A stretch of 64,000 nucleotides of DNA from Lucifuga dentata (lineage: Eukaryota > Chordata > Actinopteri > Ophidiiformes > Bythitidae), in contig VXCM01001536.1 of assembly GCA_014773175.1 (NCBI GenBank), forward strand, positions 41,162-105,161, in the 5' to 3' direction. Shown piece by piece: positions 11,395-24,100 of this stretch; the first letter of the stretch is position 1; every line of letters begins with the position of its first letter. A program made the translations under genes and the position numbers. Below the pieces are notes generated by a model. It was not told the origin of the DNA. It saw only the letters and a list, made by a program, of their open reading frames with translations, and did not search any database.

Positions 11395-14300
11395 TCACAT
11401 ATTGTGTATATTATCTCGAGTAGCGGACTGTAAGGAGTGGTCCAGAGCAGCAGCAGGGTCACCCTGGGTGACTGTGAGGGTGGCCTGCTCTGGCAGAAGA
11501 CTGGGGTCTGTCAGGATGGATGTGGATGTACTGAGAAGACGGAGTGAACTAAGAACCACTGAGTGGGAACAGAAAAGACACAAAAGACAGGTTACAAGTA
11601 GTGTAAGATAACAATGGGAAAGATGGTGAGGACATCAGTATTGATGGTCTTTAGTAAATCGAGTTGTTCTAGACTCACTGGGTCTTAGGGCAGGTAAGGA
11701 GCAGTACTGGTCCAACCAGGACAGAGTGGATCGACACAAATCCTCCACACTGGCAGTGGACACCATTCCATTATAGGACTCAAACAATGGCTCAATGATG
11801 ATACTGAACTGACAATGGGTTCAGGGAAAAAAAGTCTGACTCATGAACACGTGAGCTCATGGATGTTGAGCTTCAACAATCAACTTATTTTTGTAAGATG
11901 ATTAATGTTTTGTTTAAGATCATTGTATAGTGTCTCTACTCTATGAGCATCAATAGCAAAGTGTGTCAAATGTAAGTTGTTTTCTTGTCATTTCAAGGCC
12001 CTGCATGCTCTCACAGGTTGTTTTTCTGAACAATTTCTTTTCAGGTTGAAGGTGAAGGGAGCAGTGCTGGGAGTTTGCTGAGGTCCCCAAAATCTGGGTG
12101 CTTAAAAGAATCATAAATGTGTAAGTTGTTGCACTTTATCAGGTGTCAGAGAGAGAGAGAGAGAGAGAGAGAGTCTGTACACACCCGCACAGTCCTGGGA
12201 AGAGGTCTAATCAGCCAAAACAACTGGAACACCATTAAATGGGCATGCAGGAGCTTTTAGACAGTGACATTGAGTTTCAAGTTAAGATGGCTTTCTCTGT
12301 TTCATAAATTTTTAAACCTTAAAATAAATGAAAAGTAGCAATATAAAAATAAGCAAAGCCTCATTGGTGAATAGTGCTTTTTCAATACTAGTGTAATAAT
12401 GTCTTTCTATTAACATTATGAACCCCTATGTAGACAGAACATCCCCCACTTGTAAAAACGTATGTTTTTAATCTAGAATATTCCCAGTTAGATAAATGCA
12501 GAATCTCCTGTTGCATTAACGTTCATGGAAAGAAAACACCCTCAAGGTGTTTTATGCAGCACAACAACAATATTGCCATGATATGATCTTGTCATAATGG
12601 CTGTAAGACAAGGACTTCAGAAAAAGATCAGATGATCATTAAGGAACAAGTCAAGAATAAAATATATTTAGTATTTTTATGCAGCCATTTTTTTTTTTTT
12701 TTTNTTTTTTTTTTTTTTTTGGCCACACACAGGTGTTTTATCTGTCTGACAACACTGAGATGCCTCAGAGGAATAATGTTTTTATGATCATAAAATTTTA
12801 ATTTATAACTACAGTACATCTGTACAAAATCCAGCGTTAGGAAATTGAACCCATGTACTTAAATACTGTACTAGAGTCAATTATTGTAAAAGCACTCTAT
12901 ATACTGTAGGGAATATACAATAATACTTGCATTTAACATGTACATTTGGATACTCGCATACATTTTGAAGAGAATTCTTTTTCCCAACCTTTGTAGAAAC
13001 TCTTGCAGTACATAGAACAGATTTGCATTTAGAAGGATACAATCCAGAACTTCCAGTTTTGCAGTGTCTGTGCGTGAACATACTCTCTGAACTTCTGCCT
13101 CATGTGGTCAAAGCGCTGCCGAGTGATGGGAACACCAGTGGCTGGCAGCTGCTGCTGGCACGCACTGTACAAAGAGTCATGCGATGCTGGATTAGAAGGC
13201 AGACTGCTAATACTATATTATACATTATAATATATAATACTAATACTGCAACATTATTATATTTCAAATTCCAAGTACCCTTTAGTTTTTCATTACATAG
13301 AAAAACTAAAGCAGCACTCAGAGCGCATACCTCTGCCAAGGCCGAACAGGCCTCGACAATATTTGTCTTATTCTAATACTGTGCCTGCCTAAAGTGAAAT
13401 AAACAACTAAATAAATATTACATTTTTTTCTGGATCTACCATTGTAACTATTAAAGATACATCAAAACTACTTCCATGCAACTGAATCAGCATCATCATC
13501 ACTACAAATGAATTATTAGTGGCTATTTCAAGCCCAGTTTTTTACTATACAACATTTCCATTAATGTGCTTGCTGTCCAAGAATGAACATGACTGAGTTT
13601 TCAATGAGACTGGTTTATTACTTTTGAAGAAAGTAATAAAAAATATCCAAAAAAAAAAAAATTCCTTATCACACAATTTTAAGAAATCATTTTAAAACTT
13701 CCTGGATTCAACACTGGATCTGCACTGGTACCAAAATTTATTGGATTCTTTCATGGGCCATGCCTTCCCTTACCCATTCAACAAAGTTTTATCAAAACTG
13801 GTTATTACCTTTTTTTAAAAAATAAATAAATAAATAATCCTGCTAACAAACCAACCAACCAAAGATGCGAGTGAAAACATAACTGCCTTGGCAGAGAAAA
13901 TGAAGTGTGCAAAGAAATGTGGTTAAAAAAAAAATAATAATAATAATGATGGCAGACCAATACGCACACATATTCTCAAACACACAGAAAACAGGTCAAG
14001 CTAATGGACTCACTTGATGGCAGAGTTTAGGTGCTGGATCTCCTCTTTGAGTCTCTGGGCCTCCTCGTGTAGCTGAGCTCTCTCCTGCTGCATCTTACCA
14101 ATGTACTCTGCCGTTTTCTGCAGTGTGGTGGCTTTGCTGATCTGTGCCAGCAAATAGAAGGATTACCACGTCAGCCTGCACTACAAATAATCTACCACTA
14201 ATGCTGCATCCATATTGATGAGATGTTTTCTTTGCTGCACTAGCATGACATATGTTTTTTCTGTTACTGTGTGCATCAACTGATTCATACTTGGTTATGC

Positions 14301-15062
14301 TCTCCGCCTCCACCTTTCAGCACATCTATTTCTCATGCAGCACCACATCCTCTAACGGTACCTTTATGCTTGGCTGAGAGCTGAGTGTTGTCACAAGGTT
14401 TTGTAAAGTGTCAAATCCCAGTTTGATGTTGAAACGTCTCTTCTGCTCAGCGGAGATGTGAGTTATCCGTCTGGACTCTGGTTGCTGTAGAATGAGTACA
14501 CCCCACTGTGACTTTATTTTCATATTATTTCTTTGAGGAAAAAATGAATTATTGAATACTTGATGGCATTGCTAAAAAGTTTGGCATACTGTGCATGAAT
14601 ATATGAAAGTTGAGGTACATGAAACTCAATAAGAAAAAAAATGTCCTACCTTATTTGATTCTATCTTTCCATGTCCTGAGAACCTTGAGTGTGGCGACTC
14701 AGGGCTGGATGATTTATCAAAGCGGTTTGTTGGTGATGTTTGACCTGGATGTCCTGAAAAACTAACTAAAAGAAAAAAAGAAAAGAAACATAATGCCAGC
14801 TGCAGACTCTTGGCCTTCCATGGCACAGAGTTTGAGACATCTGGACAAGAGGTCTTCAAGGGTCAGAAATTTTGGACCCAACAAGACACCCGAGCCAATA
14901 TTACGGGACCTGAGCCAACGTGGGCCCTGTGTCGGGTTTTGGAACAGAGTGGATCTGTAAAGACCTTTAACCTGAACTGCTCATTCATGAATTTTAAAAA
15001 TGAATTACTAATGAATTCAGCAAAGCTTTTGCCAGGATTATTTTTGGAAAAATTTCTGGTTT

Positions 15063-15121
<59 letters not shown>

Positions 15122-18100
15122 ACATTCATTCATCTGCTGCATATTAATTCTTCATACATAGTCTCCCATTATGCCATGTTATTTTTGTAGTATAACACAG
15201 ACCATTGCCCTACACAAGCTACCGACTTAGCAGCACATCCATTCATGTAACTCATTTTCTGTATCTTTGGTAACTTTCTCTATTCTCTAGAAATTAACAT
15301 GTTTCAACCATTAAAAGGAAAGTTGATTCTAGAGTGCATTAATAAAATGTTTTACTGTGTTTTGGAACAACATGGCCATAGTTTACCTGTTAAGCTGCTC
15401 TTCTCAGTGCCATAGATCTGGACAGGGGAGAGTTTCTCGGTCTTGGGGATGAGGAGAGTTGTGTTGGTGTGCGTGGAGCCATGGGCGAGCAGCGTGGACA
15501 CCAAGCCTCTGGAGGTGCTGGTGTGGGGTTTGCTGTAACTCTTACTTTGCAGAGATGTTACCACTGGGATCCCTGCAGGCCAACCAGCTCCATACTGAAG
15601 CTGTGATGGAGCTCCTCCAACATGCATGCTGCTGCTGCTGCTCGACTGATAAAGAGAATAAAATCTGTACTTACCTCCTGAGATGATGTTAGTAAGGTAA
15701 AATATGGAGTCTATATAACTCTTTTAATTGAAAACCCATTAAGTTTTATAGGAGTGGTTTACAGGACCCTTTAGAGAGGAAACCTCTCTAAATAATGACA
15801 CTATTTTTAAGTATATTGGATATAAGCAGCCCAATTCAAATATGATTACAGAACCCTTTTAAAGTTCCAATACACCTATATAGTGGGACTTGTAAGGACA
15901 TACTGTGTTTCTTTAATTTGAGACTGCTTCAGTTTAGGTAATCTGAACAGCATAGGTTCCTATGAAATGACCCTATTATCACTTTTCATTATTACATTTA
16001 TGCCACGGATATCCAGCTTTTCATGCAGTTATAAGACATACGGTATGTGGAACATCACTCAAAGTGAATATGTTTAAGTTTAAAATACTGTATGGGGTAG
16101 TGCTGCTGAAAAAAAGCAAATAGTAGGAGGTATAAAGCTGATTGGGCCAGATATTTTGCCAAAGTACATCAGTGTTACCAGGCTAAACTGAAAACTGGAC
16201 ATTGAATAGAAAAGAACATCCTATTCACCCTATGAGAGTTTTGCCCTGTTATCCTAAATTTACTGCAGTCAGTATTGTGGGAAAGTTACAAATATACTTG
16301 AAATATAAAACCTTCTCGTAAATCAGCAGCTTAGTACACCCTGCCCAGAGAAATATGAACTTAATAAGAATCATTGAACCTACTCCAAAAACATATTCTT
16401 CAACATCTCAAACCCAGTATCTGTTAAGGATAAAAATGTACTGTAGGTTTGAGGTGTGCAGTTTACTAATATTGCACAAAGACAAATTCTAATTTATCTT
16501 GTGTTGATATTTGCAGCCACCAAGGTTGTCTAATGCAGTTTTTGGTGAGGACATTGTTTCTGAGCAGCTGCGCTAAACCAATTATCAATTAAAATGGACA
16601 ATGCTCTTGAGATACAGTATGCACTGAAATGACTCACTGAGGAGCTGGGAGATGATGATCTCTGACCTTTGGCTGTTAGTAAAATAGTATCAAATCCCAA
16701 TGATGGCTTTCCTGAAAACACAGCAGCCAGTAGTTACATGACATATTTTTTCAGAACGAAAATTCATGCTCGAAATAGAAAAAGGAGGAGAATTTACTAA
16801 CGTTCACGGGTGCCAGAGGAGAGCAGTTTTGCCAGGCAGCTAGTGGGTGGGGGNGGGCAGTGGACAGCGAGTTAGATAGAGCCACCGAGGGACCAACTGT
16901 CCTCATTCCTCCTGTCTTTTGCTTGTGTTTGCCCCTGACCCCTGTAATGGCCACCTGCTCTGGGACTGAGAAGCAGTGGGCTGCGGTGACAGAGGGCAGT
17001 GCTGTGTGGGCCGGGTCAGACGCAACAGGTGGGTAGCTCAGAGAGTGGCAGGGAGTCTGAGAATATGCATCCCCTGAGTGGGGATAGCCATGAGCCTGGT
17101 GCACCGACCCCAGAGTACCCACGGTGGAGGCGGTNCCCCTGAGTGGGGATAGCCATGAGCCTGGTGCACCGACCCCAGAGTACCCACGGTGGAGGCGGTG
17201 TGCGTGATGACAGTTGTGGTCACGCTGGGTGTCGATGAGTAATAACTAAACTTGTGGCATGGCAGCGTGTGCAAAAAAGGAACACTTGCAGAGATCAGCT
17301 GCTCTGTGCTGGTGGTAAATGCTACAGAAACAGGTAGATCAGGGTATGACTGATGTCCATAGGTCATGGCTCCTGATATGATGCTGGATGTGGGGTATTC
17401 ACTGCAGTCCTGGCCTGGTCTGGTCTGGTCTGTCCGGGCGTTTGATGCTGATGGCTGAGACAAATTGTCAGATGACAGATTTGGCTGGAAAAGAAAAAAA
17501 ATCCTTTTTTTTACTGATTAAAATAATTTGCTTTTACCAAAAAAAAATGTGACTGCAGGAATACGTCTATCAATTTGTCAACACTTGCTGTACCTGAGCC
17601 AACTGGGTCTCAATAAGTAGCTGGGGAGTTGTAACCGCTGGGGAGGGAACTGGGGCAAAAGCTGCACTAGATGAGCTCTCAAAAAAGCCACAGTCAGCAA
17701 AACTGGCTTGCTCAGTGGGCTGACCCCGATAGTTCATGAAGATATCTGAGAAAACCAAACAGAAATACATGTCATATGCTTACAACTGCCAGTCATAAAC
17801 ATACTTCAAGCACCAATACAGCTGTTGGATAGAAATATTTTTGTTTTTTTTAAGAAAATGCCACAATGCACAACTAAGCTCTGACATACAAGAATATCTG
17901 TGTTGAGAATTTAAGGTATCTGCCAGTGACTGAGGTTTTGATTTTTTACTTTCAGACATTAGCTGTGGTATTTCCTTGTAATAACTGATTTTAAATCCAA
18001 ATTCATGAAATATAAAACTACTAAAGCTACTTGAATGTCAGATCCAAATGACAGCAACACATTCCCAGGCACGGCACACAGTATTTGCTGCCCTATGGAT

Positions 18101-21100
18101 TAAGTGCCAAGTCAGGTTGAATTTATTTCTGGAGCACATTGTCACATACAAGGGATTTACAGGGCCAGATGAAGACAAGGAAAAGCTCCCTAAAAGACAA
18201 AGCATGAAAGGAAAATGGTAAAAAATAAAAAATAAAATAAAAGTAAAAACAAGGAGAGCTTCTCTGTCCTTGAACATCCAGGTATGACAGGGATGCAGCC
18301 AATGACAAAGAAAAGAAAGTTGTAACAGTAATGGAAAATAAATACAGCAGTGTAACTATGATCCAACAATAGGATGTGGTTGTGTTGTAGATCCAAAATA
18401 AGAAGCCTAATAAAGGTTTAGGAGAGCCTTCAGTGAAAGAGTCGAGCAAAATAACTCCAACCATATAAATCAATGAGTGACAATGTCCACAAAATGTTGT
18501 TGTTCATTAACTGACTAAAGGTGTCCTGAAATGTATCTTATAAATTTGCAGTTTGTTATCACAGTCATGACTTTATTTCAGAAATCTAAAAATATTGAAA
18601 CATAATCCTTCAATTTGCCATTGTTGAAACAGTTGTATCATCTCTCTCATGATTTTGGAGCAAAGCTGGAATGATACAAAACAGTTTCCCAACAACTGAT
18701 TTGATCAATTTCAAGTTTTGGCTAACTGAGCAGACAGATGTTAACTCGCAGTCAGGGAGACAATAATTCCAACCTCTTGAACCTGAAAAATGCAAATAGC
18801 ATTTAGAGTCCAGCATGACACCAGCACAGTCAATTACAGCTAAAAGCATGGTACAGCCTGAGAATACATACTGATATGTCTGTGTTTTCATCTCAGTAAG
18901 GAGAAATTATTAGCTTAATACCAGTAATGTATATTTTCCATGAAGAGCAGCAGGGAAACCATACATAAATTAAACACTGACTGTGTTGTTCTGACACACA
19001 CACAATCTCTCTGGACCTTGTGACCAAAGGAGAGGCTGACAGCTGATCCCTCAGGACCATGCCCGTAATGTGAGAACAAACATTCACACAATACACACAC
19101 ACACACACGCCAGTAGTACCGCCACATTACAACAGTGAGTGGAGGTTACAAAAGCTGACTAATTGCCAGAAATTATTGGACTGTTCCACTAAATATAACA
19201 CTCGGGCTAAAAATGACACCAGTTATCTGGCCAGTGAGCAAGGCACTAATCTGAAATTGACATGTGCTTTAGTTTGATCCCTCTATAAATATCTGTGTGT
19301 ATTACACAGCAATATAGGCTTGTGAACCAATATAAATTGTTTGCAGCACTATAACTTAAAGTAAAGATTCATGTCTGTTTCCTCCTGTGTTAAGCTCTCT
19401 TGCTCTCTGCATGTTGTTGCTGATTGGCTGTTTATTCTGAACACTTCATGAGACCTCAATCTTAACACTGATGGCACGTTATATTAATACAGATCATCTT
19501 TAAAAAAGAATTCAGCTATTGTGTAACTTTAATTTTTACTTTAACTAAACCTTTAAGTAAAGCCTCATCCAAAATAAATACTCCCCTCTAATCCTCAGAT
19601 TTCCCAGCCTCATAGGTGGTGCCAGATGTAGGGGGCTGTGGTTAACTCCACTCTCTTCCACTTCCTCATTCTCCTGGCTCAACTCTGCCTTTGACCCCTG
19701 CGGATCTAGTTACACCCTGCATACACAGCACCTAAACACGAGTGTCATCTATAGGAGGAGCTGATTTTTCCCACATAAGTAAAAAAACCAAACAAGCAAT
19801 AAAGGCATTGAAACACCACTGTAAAAACATCTGTATCACCACAAGTCATCTAGTTTTACAATCAGTTTGAATATTTAAACAACAATACTGATGATTTTGC
19901 ATGCTCAAATATATAACCCACATACATGTTATGTTATTGTCAACATTTCCCAAAATATACTGCTGGAAATTCTGAATTTTAGAACTGTTTTTCCTACCTT
20001 CCAGACCGCCATTAGTTTCAGTTCATTAAAGTAAGCTATTAAAGTCAACTTGTAGCGACTTGAAACACGCAGAAACAAGACAGATAATCCATCACAGCAA
20101 ACACTATGTCTGTTAGCTTTTTGTTGGAGTAACCTTATTTAACTGCTCCAACACGGAGCTGCATGGAAGACAATGTATGTCTCTGGCAGGGAATATACTC
20201 CCAGGAGAAGACGGCTTTTACCGAGAAATTTAAACAACCATTCCTTCTAAAATCATGCAGGAAATTGTTTGACAGTAACTTAAGATGTATATGGTAGTAT
20301 GATTGGACTTAAACCTGCAAAATCACTGGTATGGCCCTTTAAAGACAATAGCAGACTTTTCAAAATATTTGAATATTCTGAATAATCTGAATAATCAAAA
20401 TAAATCAAGACAGAGGTTAGAAGTAGTACTGTCAGGCTGCAAATGTGACATAAAAAAGTCAGTTCTCCATGCTTAGCTTTTGTTCCAACAGCTATAAAAT
20501 ACAATTTTTAAATCCAGCATAAGTGTACTACACCATCACTGAATAATTACTTATGCCAGACAAAGAGAAGTAGTTGATAGACAGAACGAGAGGCATGGAG
20601 ACGGGTAAACACTACCTGGTATATCCATGAACTCATCCAGGTTAGGCTGCAGTGGAGTCAGGCCCGGCTGGATTATATCAGCATTGCTAGTGTATGCTGA
20701 GGAGGAAGAGAACATCATGTGAGACATGAGATGGACAGACGGACATAGATGGGTGCATCAACATCAGTGTGTCTGTCTGATTGTGTGTGAAAAAGCATCT
20801 TTCCTCATGTGAATTTCCTTATTTGCAGGGTGGGTTCTTCTTGACTGGTTGATCATCAAGCTCACCAGCTGCCAAACTGTAGCGGAGGTCAAAAACTGTC
20901 TCTAAGAGCGTAACTATGTGTCTACTCTGAAAAGCAACATCTCATCAATGTAAAGTTATTTACAGTGTGCAGTAATAACAGTATTCACACATCTAAAAGG
21001 CACAATGCATTCAGCAGAAGTGATTTTCATCATATTAAATTACATGTCTGCCCTCTTTCCTCCTGTATAGGACACATATCATTGCCTTTTATGAAAATCA

Positions 21101-24100
21101 CCTTTACTAAAATAAAACACGTAGGACACCTTATGGTGTTTGTTGAACCATTCTGAAAATTGAAACGGCTATGTTGCATATAAGACATTTGTGGACATAA
21201 ATGTATTTCTTTGTGTTTTTCCTCCACCTTTAAACTTCTGGAAATATATAATGTACATGTAAATTATGAGCTTCTAAAAGGATTTTTGGCAATCCTTGCC
21301 TCAAGAGGTGAAATGAAGTATCCTCCCTAAGATCCTTGATGCTATGATAAATGTACCCTCATGCCACCAATTTGATGGCGGATTTTACACTGACACCAAC
21401 ACAGCGTTACAGTTGAAAGTCATCTTGAAAATTCAGTGTTTTACTCACTGTTGTGTCTGTCACTGGCCCATGGGCAAGGTTTTTGTGTCATGGTGAACAG
21501 AGTGTCAGAGATGTCAGACAGAAGGCAGTCCAGATCAAACATGTGGGCCTCCACCGGTGGGGCCTCAGGCTCCTGGTACATCTGGTTGGACCATTTCTCC
21601 AGCTTGGCCTGGCAGATCTGACCCTGGAGCAACATCCACAGATCACAACACTTACAGGACCTGCAGACACATCCAAAGTCAGTCCCTGATCTGTCCATTA
21701 GAGGGCTCTCTACTACCAACAGCCAAAGTGTATAGTGATCCATTGATGGTGTCGCTCTCCCAACATATTTATTTCCAGAGTGGTTATGAATAAAAGCATG
21801 TAGTGACATTAAAAGAGAAAACTTCATCTTGTTCCATTACAAAATGCAAGTAAATACCCAACATCTGCAGAATGCATATTAAGCTTGTCACAAAAATCAG
21901 CGAATCTGCAATTAGCCTTTAAAATACAATGATGCCTGCTCATTAAAAACAAATACTAAACAAAATACACCAAAAACCGTTTCGTTTTAGCCTGCATATC
22001 CACTTACAAAAAAGGCAAAATAACAAATGCATTGTATTTGCATCTACTCCATTATTACACGTAGTTTCTAAAAACAGTCAGAAGCTAAATGCCAAATTTT
22101 TCCTACCTTCTTAAAAACCACCTAAAACACTCACAGGTAATGAAGATCCAGTGCCAGTTTACGGTCTCTGATTGAGATGCTTCACCCAATCTTCACCATC
22201 CACTTGTAACTTTGAGGCCACATTTATAGGGAAGCCCAAATGGAGCAGGAAACTGTTTTGATTACGTCCAAGCACACGAATCCCTCCTTATAATTTATTT
22301 ATCTCTCGATTTGTTTTGATTGAGGGAGAATATAAGTGTGTACAAGCAGAGAGGTAAGATTGTTTTTTGTGTGTGTGTGCATTTGTGTGTGTGTGCGTGA
22401 TGAAAAAGCAGTTTTGACATATTGTTCAAAAACACTAGCCCCCTACAGGTTATCATTATGTTGGCTTTGTTCATTTCTTTATTTTTACGTCTAACCATTT
22501 CAATAAAAGCAGCAGCCTTTTGTCCCTGACCTAATTCTGGCAGTCACACTCATGTGCAGGCAGAAGACCTCAGGCCTCTACCAACACAAACCTCACTTAA
22601 GAGAAATATTATACATATGTGTGTTTTCCATTTCCGGTGGGCATTATTTACATTTCAATGGGTTTCCTCCAATTACATTATAGATTTGTGTAAATGTAAA
22701 GTGAACAGGTATGAGATGAGATTTCAAAGGGCACATGCATTGATGTGCCCTTTGAAATCTCATCTCAAAGGGCACGTTTATTCATTTTCATTTATTTTTA
22801 TCTTGATCCTATGATAAATGCACTCTCATGCCACCCAAAAACTACCAATTTGATGGTGGATTTTGCAAATCACCTTTGCAATGCTTTCATGTGCAAAACC
22901 ACATTGATCCACTTCTACTCTCCCTTGCAGCAGCACTGCTGTGCAAACTGAGTGAAAACAGGACATTTTGGGTTCTGTCTCTTTACTAAGGCCCCCTCTT
23001 GAAAAGCCACTCTGTTCTGATTGGTCAGTTGCATCAGGCCCTAGCAATAACACCCAGAAACACTAGTTCACTAGCCTCGTACATGTAGGGGTGGAGGCAA
23101 GGAAAATTCATACATGTGTTCCATGTTGATCTGAACATGTTACGAATGTAAAGGATTATTAAAAACAAAGCTTTCAGGAGCTATGTATTGGGCTTAGCGG
23201 ATGCATTTCCATAGGCATAAACCTCAAGTGTCACAACTTTGATAATGGCCAACACATACTATACTATAAAAATGAGGAAAACTATCAAAAAAAAATAGCA
23301 TGTTCTGAGATAAGGTACAGGTCTGATGTCAGACCTCAACCACTGTCCTTTGAGAGTAGAGCATAATATAAAGTAAGAATATACAATAGGGATACCAGTG
23401 TTGCAGTAAAGACGCCTCAGAAGTTGTACAGTCCACTCCCACACTGTATGCTTTATGTTGTTGTAAGTCAGTAACAATCAGTTCATATCTATAAAGCAAA
23501 AACTACATAAGACTTTAAAGTTCTCATCAAACTGCATAACAATGCATCTTTGTTGAAGCACTGCCCCACTATTGCCTTTGTTTATGACTTGATCCAATAT
23601 CTGGGAGGGATTTTATTTCTCTCTCAAATGTTTGATTTGAAGTTTGAGGACTGTCAGTATAATATTAATTGTCAGTCGAATAAATTCAGAATGTTTGGAA
23701 ATATGATGTTAGAGGAAAGCACAAACTACTTTCCCTTTGCAAATTGAAATGAAAATGATTTTGTGAGAATATGTCTAAAATATATAGCCAATTAAATTTT
23801 ACATTGCGGCTTGGAGCGCTGGAAACTCTGAACTAGACCATATAATAAACATTAATATTATAAGAATGAACTCCTGGGATAGATTCACTGAATGTAATCT
23901 GTTAAGACAAAAGGCAAGATAACACTTTGGGAACAGATCATAAAAACCTGGTTTAGTGAGCTTCGACCTGTCAGCTACTTGTTGATTTGTGCTCTTTGAA
24001 ATGCCGCTGAGTTAACTTGCACTATAAATGTATATTTAGTATATAAGAAAGTCAATTATTATCTTTGTAGGGGGTCTTAATTTTGACCTCAATCAATGAG

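Noticed and set aside
18038..18473. Overlapping minus-strand ORFs of 68-116 codons in mlxipl intron 7
   Set aside because: Phe/Leu/Tyr-rich translation of AT-rich DNA, with no homology, no splice context consistent with mlxipl, and competing frames over the same bases.
21436..21793. Three plus-strand ORFs opposite mlxipl exon 6
   Set aside because: Shadows of the exon encoding the LSDISDTLFTMTQ segment.
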